Source: JANNHK01 sp034408875 (GTDB lineage: Bacteria; Actinomycetota; Acidimicrobiia; IMCC26256; PALSA-610). Taken from it: 19,853 nt of DNA. The translations under genes were made by a program, and so were the position numbers. The notes below the pieces were generated by a model. The model had not been told where the DNA came from, made no database searches, and saw only the letters and a list, made by a program, of their open reading frames with translations. Shown here piece by piece: positions 15,324 to 19,853 of the stretch. The stretch is from assembly GCA_034408875.1 (NCBI GenBank), contig JAWXCJ010000003.1, forward strand, positions 1-19,853, read 5' to 3'. The number at the start of each line of letters is the position of its first letter. Position 1 is the stretch's first letter.

Positions 15324-15874
15324 GACCCGAACCCGCAGTCCCGCAGCCGTTCGAGCGTGGCATCCACCGAGGGCAGCTCGAGCGCCGTACACAGCCGGTT
15401 CAGGAGCAGCGTCGTCGCCGCCAGCAAGGTGAGCTCCACGACTTCGTGGTCGGCGAACCACGACCGCAGTGCGACGGCGGTGCTCTCGGCCACCGGCCCC
15501 CGCTCGCCGGCGACCGCGTCTACCCACGCCACCAGTGCGCGTTCTCGTTCGGCGAAGGCTCCCGCGAGCGGCGCGTCGTCCCGCAAAACGCGAACCTCTT
15601 CGGCAGTCAGCCCCGCGTCGAGCGCGACCAGGGTGTGCGCGTCGACGCAGTAGCGGCACTGAGCGACGGCCGAAGCCCGCAGGATGACGATCTCCTTCGT
15701 GCGCGCGTCGACGGCCGACTCGCCGAGGACCCGGCCGAAGAACGGCAACGCGACCACGAGGAGCTCGGGGACGTGCGCCAGCACCGCGACGATCGGTCCA
15801 GGATCACCGTCGACATAGAACGGCCGCGCCAGCAACGGCGCATCCTCGGCGCGCAACAGCGGGACCCTGCCCAT
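15320..15874 (-). CDS. AhpD-like/carboxymuconolactone decarboxylase family protein
   Basis: This 184-residue helical protein carries the CMD-fold signature DARTKEIVILRASAVAQCRY followed by CVDAHTLVALDAGLTAEEV. CRYC is the redox-active CxxC pair and the following His and the preceding Glu complete the AhpD-like proton relay, so peroxidase or alkylhydroperoxidase-type activity is more likely than true decarboxylation. RERALVAWVDAVAGERGPV and a second helical repeat follow. I choose ATG 15874 (MGRVPLL), the usual start of such proteins, with GGAGG about 12 bases upstream. An ATG at 15955 is also in frame. The stop overlaps the radical SAM start. It may protect that oxygen-sensitive partner from peroxides, which is inference. 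Confidence 0.83.
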   Translation of the reverse strand: MGRVPLLRAEDAPLLARPFYVDGDPGPIVAVLAHVPELLVVALPFFGRVLGESAVDARTKEIVILRASAVAQCRYCVDAHTLVALDAGLTAEEVRVLRDDAPLAGAFAERERALVAWVDAVAGERGPVAESTAVALRSWFADHEVVELTLLAATTLLLNRLCTALELPSVDATLERLRDCGFGS

Positions 15875-16060
15875 TGGGGTTGCGACCTCCGAATCACGAT
15901 CAACGATGCGGACTGCATCGCCGTCTGGGCCTGCAGCCTGCGCGTGGCTCTTCATCAAGGTTGGCGCTCCCTCGAGCTCGCCCGGGTCGATCCAGCCAAC
16001 CGTACGCCGGAGCTTCGCGCCCGCGCGGCCCTCCGCGACGAATTCAGCGAATCGTGAGAA
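15875..16060 (-). other. Coding-like stretch upstream of the CMD gene, no start
   Basis: Between the CMD start and the methyltransferase stop (16098) the - strand frame of the CMD gene stays open for about 60 codons and reads like protein: FSRFAEFVAEGRAGAKLRRT, then WIDPGELEGAPTLMKSHAQA and GDAVRIVDRDS. Before the TTG at 15958 it contains no start codon, and a TAG closes it upstream of about 16100. It may be the tail of a lost gene read into CMD, an N-terminal extension, or chance. No promoter or terminator is recognisable in this 223-base gap. Confidence 0.25.
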
Positions 16061-16097
16061 CTCGAGTGGCCGATGGCGTGGCTGCGGCGCCGCGGGG

Positions 16098-16928
16098 TCA
16101 TGCGACTACCACTGAAGCTCGCGACGACTGCGCCGCACGGCTGCTCGCCCGCGCCGCGTCGACAGGCGGCGGCGCGGCATGACGATCGCCGGTTCGGGCC
16201 AACAGGCGGCGCAGCGGGATGCCGATGTCGCACACGCCCCACGCGCGCACGACGGCGCGGGCGAGTCGGACCCGTCGGGTCGAGACGCCGGGCAGGTAGA
16301 GGCTGTCGACGAACGACTCGCCATCTGCTGTACACGCGACCCGGAACGTGAAGCGGCGGCGCTCGTCGTCGATGACGGTGAACCCGCCGGCTTCGAGCAC
16401 GGCACAGGGATCTCGCACGACATCGGGCTGCGGAAACGGCATCCTCGTGCGGCCCAGCGCCGCGAGCAGTGCTCCGTAGCGGACCCGGTCCGTGCCGCGC
16501 AGCGGCCGGTCGGCCGGTAGGAGGACGTACACCGCGCCCGACGGGCCCAGGACGCGCACGAGTTCGGCGACCACCGCCGCGGGATCGTCGACAACCATGA
16601 GCGACATGACCAGCATCGCCGCGGGAACCGACCCATCCCGAACCGGCAGGGCCTCGGCGCGTGCCTCGACCACGGGTACCGCGCGCCCCCGGCCCGCGAG
16701 CAGCTCCGCCCGCGACGCGTCGACGCCGACCCAGCCCGCGACGTGCTCGTGCATTGGTCCGCTCCCGCAGCCGACATCGAGCACGCGTTCGGAACGCAGG
16801 CCGTCGGCAACCCAGGCGTAGGGGTTCATCCCGCCCGCGTCGAGGGCGCGGCCGAGGACGGACTCGGTGACACCGGGCGACTCGTCGTGGAAGCGCTCGA
16901 CGTAGGCGGCCCACTCGCGGCCGGTCAC
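16098..16928 (-). CDS. Class I SAM-dependent methyltransferase
   Basis: This is a 276-residue Rossmann-fold methyltransferase. MTGREWAAYVERFHDESPG leads to motif I VLDVGCGSG (49-57), the acidic residue in VGVDASRAELL, a motif around VVEARAEALPVRDGSVPAAM, then LVMSLMVVDDPAAVVAELVR and VLGPSGAVYVLLPADRP, the normal order for the Methyltransf_11 type. The C-terminal part (FRVACTADGESFVDSLYLPG) probably forms a substrate lid. The last 30 or so residues are Ala/Arg/Ser-rich and may reflect a drifted end. I choose GTG 16928 (VTGREW); the frame extending to 17285 is arginine-rich and lies opposite other sequence. Small-molecule methylation is likely, perhaps of a product linked to the downstream CMD and radical SAM genes. 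Substrate unknown. Confidence 0.82.
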   Translation of the reverse strand: MTGREWAAYVERFHDESPGVTESVLGRALDAGGMNPYAWVADGLRSERVLDVGCGSGPMHEHVAGWVGVDASRAELLAGRGRAVPVVEARAEALPVRDGSVPAAMLVMSLMVVDDPAAVVAELVRVLGPSGAVYVLLPADRPLRGTDRVRYGALLAALGRTRMPFPQPDVVRDPCAVLEAGGFTVIDDERRRFTFRVACTADGESFVDSLYLPGVSTRRVRLARAVVRAWGVCDIGIPLRRLLARTGDRHAAPPPVDAARASSRAAQSSRASVVVA

Positions 16929-16982
16929 GGCGCGCCGGACGTGCGCGACGGCGCGAGGTAGCCGATGCCGGCGACCACGTAA

Positions 16983-17228
16983 GGGGCGGGACAGTTCGGG
17001 GTTCTGGGCACGCGCATCAGTGTGGCGCGAACCCGCGCCCCGATGAATCCGGCCGACTCGTCGACCATCGCCACGACCGCCGTCGTCACCGACGAGAAGC
17101 ACCGTTTCTGCGCGACCGCGTCGGCCACCTTCGTCGCGCTCGGCGAGGCCCAAGCTGCCGGTGTCTGCGATGTTTGGACCCAGGTGGCGCCAATCTCCTG
17201 GGATCACACACCGCCGCTCGCCCGCTAG
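16983..17228 (+). pseudogene. Possible thioesterase (PaaI-like) C-terminal remnant
   Basis: After a TAA at 16980-16982 a + strand frame without a proper start reads VLGTRISVARTRAPMNPADS, then STIATTAVVTDEKHRF and CATASATFVALGEAQAAG, ending at TAG 17226-17228. The segment TAVVTDEK, then CATASATFVAL resembles the final beta-strands of hot-dog thioesterases, where a 'D-x-x-G-x-x-x-A-x-A-x-A-x-F' pattern closes the domain. The N-terminal half, with the catalytic residues, is missing, as if cut off beside the methyltransferase start. On the opposite strand a 67-residue frame (16925-17128) overlaps and shares the same third codon positions, so codon bias cannot separate them. I favour the + strand only on family resemblance. 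Confidence 0.4.
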
Positions 17229-17245
17229 CACCCGGCTAGCACCCG
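17224..17245. repeat. Two tandem copies of an 11-bp unit
   Basis: GCTAGCACCCG occurs twice back to back (17224-17234 and 17235-17245). It lies upstream of the possible promoter of the regulator at 17298. The first copy also contains the stop of the thioesterase remnant. Confidence 0.8.
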
Positions 17246-17285
17246 CAATCCAGCCTGCGGCAGTGCGTGTTACGCGGTCTCTCAT

Positions 17286-17291
17286 TACGAT
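17286..17291 (+). promoter_or_regulatory. Possible -10 box of a leaderless promoter
   Basis: TACGAT ends six bases before the GTG at 17298, so transcription could begin at that GTG. There is no Shine-Dalgarno site before it. A -35 box is not convincing. Confidence 0.4.
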
Positions 17292-17297
17292 TCGCGG

Positions 17298-19853
17298 GTG
17301 CTCGGACCGTCGTTGCCGTCAGGTGCGATGGCCCGCCCGCGTCTGCTCGATGTCGTGCGCCGCCGGTTCGACGTCGGCGTCGTCGCGATCGTCGCCGGCG
17401 CGGGGTTCGGCAAGACGACGCTCCTCGCCCAGGCTTTTGCCGACAACCTCGCCGAGCCGCGGGGGATGGACCTGTGGCTCCCGTGCGGCCCGGCCGATGC
17501 AACGGCGTCGCGGCTCACGGCGCGCCTGGCGGCGCTCCTCGGGATCGAACCGCCCGCCCCCGAGTCGGCGGTCGGGATCCTGCTCGGCGCGCTCGCGGCG
17601 CGAGCCGAAATTCCTACCTGTGTTGTTGTCGACGACGCGCACGAACTTCAGTCCGACTCCGGTGGCTCGCAACTGTTGCAGGCACTGCTCAGCCGCGCGC
17701 CGGAAACCACGCATTTTGTTGTCGCGTCGCGAACGCCGGTCGACGGCCTCGCCCGGCGCCGGGCGCACGGCGCCGTGGTCGAGCTCGGAGCCGACGATCT
17801 TCGCCTCACGACCGCCGAGGCCGGTGACCTCGACCGATCGCACGCAGTCGGCGACGAGCTCGGTGGCTGGCCCGCACTGGTGGCGCTGGCCGTGAAATTT
17901 GGTCCGGCCGCGGCCCACGAGTTCGCGCGAGAGGAGGTGCTCGACGCACTCGACACGAACCAGCGGCGCGCGCTCGCAGCGCTTGCGGCAATCGGCGGTG
18001 GCGACCGTTCGGTCTGTGCTGCAGTCGTCGGCGACGTCGGGCTCGACGAGCTGCTCGCCGGCCTGCCGCTCGTCACCGTGGGCGACGACGTCATCGCCGT
18101 ACACGGGCTGTGGAACCGCATGTTGTCCGAGGTCCTGTCGGTGGATGAACGGCGGCATGTGTGTCGCATTGCCGCCGCGCACTGGCTGGAACTCGGGGAC
18201 ACCCAGCGGGCGTTCGACCTCGCTCGGAACGGCGGCGACGACGATACGACGTTGCGCGCCATCCGCGAGCTGTGCCGCCGCGGATACGGGGTGGCACCGC
18301 GCGATGTCTTGGAGGCAATGCGCGAGCGACTGCCGTCCCACCTGGCCGACGAGCCCGAGGCGCGGCTGTTGGCGGGAATGGTCGCGCGTATCGCGGATCC
18401 GTTCTCCGAGGCCGCACGCGACGACCTCGAGACCGCAATGCTTGCGTTCCGCGAACGCGGTGATGTCGTGACCGAACTCGCCGCGGCGTCGGAGTTGGCG
18501 TGGGTCGCGCGATCGCGCGGCGAACAGGAGCGCGTGATGCCGTTGCTGCAACGCGCATTCGCGTTGGAAGCCGAGGGTCACGACGCAGTCCGCGGCACGT
18601 GTCGCCTCGCCCGCGGGATGCTTGCCGACCTGAGTGGTGACGACGTTCAGGCGTACGAGGCCTTCGGCGGCGTCGAGAACGGCTCGGTATCGCCGGAATG
18701 GCACACGGTCGCCGACTTCATGACGATGATGACCGCGTTCCACCTGGGCGAGCCGGACGCGATGATCGACGCGGCGACAACGTGCGTCGCGCGCGCGGGA
18801 GGCGCCTACTCGTATCAACTCGTCGTCCCCTGCACCACATGGCAGGCCGGTCGCCCCGCTGACGTCCCCGCCGAGTTGCCGCCCCTGCCCGACCTCGCAC
18901 GCGCGTCCGGGACCGACCGGCTCTGGGGAGGTGTCGCGACCGCGATCGTCGAAGCGGGGCGAGGCAACGTCGACCAGGCCCGGCGCGCGCAGGCGCTCGC
19001 GGAGGATGCGCTCGGCGCGACCGCGCTGCCGTATCTGCGCGGCATGCTGACGGCCGCGCGCGCGTCCACCGCGGTCGCGGCCGGCGACGACGACGATGCG
19101 CGCGCCGCGCTCGACGCGTTCCTCGCCGAGTGTCCGCCCACGTTGCCCGCTGCGAGCCGATCGCTGCGGTGGGCATTCGTCGTCGCCTACGTCCTTTCCG
19201 ACGAAATGCGCGAGGTGTGGGATGCCGCCCCGCTCGGCCCGCTGCATGCGGCCCGGCGCACCGTCGCGCGCGCCCTGATGGCGGTGCGGGCCGGGCAGCC
19301 GCTCCCCGGCGTCGATGACTGGCCGCCCGCGCCGTTGATCGCGTCGAGCGCGCCCGGCCGTTGGATCGCTTTGCTGGCGAACGCCCTCGACGCGCAGGGA
19401 CGCACGGTCGAAGCACGTGATCTCGCCGGGCTCCTCGCACCCGCAGCCCGTGACCCGCTCACGCGCGGCTTGCGCGTCGCCACGACTGAGACCGTCGTCG
19501 GAATCGCGTTGTTCGGACCGACCGCGCTGACGATGCACGACAAGCTGGTCGACGCACCCCACTGGCGCCGTCGGCGCGTCCGGGAACTCCTCGCGTTCGT
19601 CGCCCATCACGGGTCGGTTGCCCGCGAGCGGGTGCTCGCCGCGCTCTGGCCCGATCTCGCCGACGCGGACGCGCGCCGGAACCTGCGAGTCACGCTGACG
19701 TATTTGCAGGCGTTGCTCGAGCCGGACCGGCCGCGCGAACAAGCGCCCTTCTACCTGCGCATGCAGAACGACTTCTTCGTGCTGCTCGGCCCGCCCCAGG
19801 TGACCGTCGACGTGCAACAGTTCGAAACGGCGGCCGCGACCGCCGACGCGGCC
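17298..19853 (+). CDS. MalT/SARP-like P-loop transcriptional regulator, 3' cut
   Basis: The frame is open for 852 codons to the window end, so the C-terminus is missing. Residues 13-43 (RPRLLDVV, then VAIVAGAGFGKTTLL) are the start of a MalT/LAL-type ATPase with Lys39 in the P-loop; CVVVDDAHEL with Asp112-Asp113 is Walker B. FVVASRTPVDGLARRR and AVGDELGGWPALVALAV are typical of the same NTPase group. A long helical, TPR-like middle follows (RAFDLARNGGDD, ERLPSHLADEPEARLLAGM). From about residue 755, RRRRVRELLAFVAHHGSVAR and ALWPDLADADARRNLRVTL form a winged-helix domain of OmpR/SARP type, followed by VTVDVQQFE, the likely start of a BTAD domain. GTG 17298 is preferred because of the promoter geometry; ATG 17328 is also possible. 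Its targets are unknown. Confidence 0.82.
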   Translation, partial: MLGPSLPSGAMARPRLLDVVRRRFDVGVVAIVAGAGFGKTTLLAQAFADNLAEPRGMDLWLPCGPADATASRLTARLAALLGIEPPAPESAVGILLGALAARAEIPTCVVVDDAHELQSDSGGSQLLQALLSRAPETTHFVVASRTPVDGLARRRAHGAVVELGADDLRLTTAEAGDLDRSHAVGDELGGWPALVALAVKFGPAAAHEFAREEVLDALDTNQRRALAALAAIGGGDRSVCAAVVGDVGLDELLAGLPLVTVGDDVIAVHGLWNRMLSEVLSVDERRHVCRIAAAHWLELGDTQRAFDLARNGGDDDTTLRAIRELCRRGYGVAPRDVLEAMRERLPSHLADEPEARLLAGMVARIADPFSEAARDDLETAMLAFRERGDVVTELAAASELAWVARSRGEQERVMPLLQRAFALEAEGHDAVRGTCRLARGMLADLSGDDVQAYEAFGGVENGSVSPEWHTVADFMTMMTAFHLGEPDAMIDAATTCVARAGGAYSYQLVVPCTTWQAGRPADVPAELPPLPDLARASGTDRLWGGVATAIVEAGRGNVDQARRAQALAEDALGATALPYLRGMLTAARASTAVAAGDDDDARAALDAFLAECPPTLPAASRSLRWAFVVAYVLSDEMREVWDAAPLGPLHAARRTVARALMAVRAGQPLPGVDDWPPAPLIASSAPGRWIALLANALDAQGRTVEARDLAGLLAPAARDPLTRGLRVATTETVVGIALFGPTALTMHDKLVDAPHWRRRRVRELLAFVAHHGSVARERVLAALWPDLADADARRNLRVTLTYLQALLEPDRPREQAPFYLRMQNDFFVLLGPPQVTVDVQQFETAAATADAA

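Noticed and set aside
14316..15653. Long + strand open frame across the radical SAM region
   Set aside because: It is opposite a gene with complete CxxxCxxC and GGE motifs; the + frame is low-complexity and without a domain.
16925..17128. 67-residue - strand frame overlapping the methyltransferase start by GTGA
   Set aside because: There is no ribosome site and no recognised family, and the opposite strand looks like a thioesterase end. It is kept as a finding, not as a gene.
17319..19817. 832-residue open frame on the - strand opposite the P-loop regulator
   Set aside because: It is Arg/Gly/Val-rich without any domain, while the + strand frame has P-loop, Walker B and winged-helix motifs in order.

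Overview
The window is high-GC DNA with GC-rich third codon positions, many GTG starts and tightly overlapping genes. It has a tRNA without an encoded CCA end, an F420-type luciferase-like oxidoreductase, an Lsr2-like DNA-binding segment and a MalT/SARP-type regulator. Together these point to an actinomycetote, possibly an Acidimicrobiia-like lineage. That assignment is inferred from composition and gene families, not from a marker gene.

Left part (1-8144, + strand). A compact gene string carries a DUF2855 protein (5' end outside the window), a 76-residue unknown, a haloalkane dehalogenase, a TetR regulator, a large type I sulfatase with a PEPFA repeat at its N-terminus, a second haloalkane dehalogenase and a GH114-like lipoprotein. 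Several starts overlap the preceding stop by 1-4 bases, so this is probably one operon, or two. It looks like a catabolic set acting on halogenated and sulfated organic compounds under a local TetR repressor. An F420-type oxidoreductase follows with a possible leaderless promoter, and then, after a 170-base gap with an imperfect palindrome, a flavodoxin-like reductase.

Middle part (8190-12064). An O-methyltransferase on the - strand carries a single-base frameshift. A tRNA-Arg(ACG) follows, then a PLD-nuclease/SF2 helicase gene that lost about 50 bases just after its Walker A motif. That gene is joined out of frame, near 11700, to the C-terminal phosphohistidine domain of a PEP-utilising enzyme. 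Both protein genes next to the tRNA are therefore broken.

Right part (12179-17228, mostly - strand). Intact genes are an ERCC4-family nuclease with an Lsr2-like C-terminus, a four-helix membrane protein, a DoxD/DoxX-like membrane protein, a radical SAM protein, an AhpD/carboxymuconolactone decarboxylase-like protein and a class I methyltransferase. Between them lie fragments: a piece of a PQQ-type sugar dehydrogenase, an unidentified C-terminal tail, and a probable thioesterase C-terminus on the + strand. The last gene (17298 to the window end, + strand) is a P-loop regulator with a winged-helix C-terminus, cut by the window edge.

The most distinctive observations are the XPF-type nuclease carrying an Lsr2-like DNA-binding tail, and the run of partial genes and out-of-frame junctions between about 8.8 and 17.2 kb. 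The second may be real gene decay next to a tRNA or an assembly problem. I see no CRISPR array, insertion sequence, transposase or rRNA gene.
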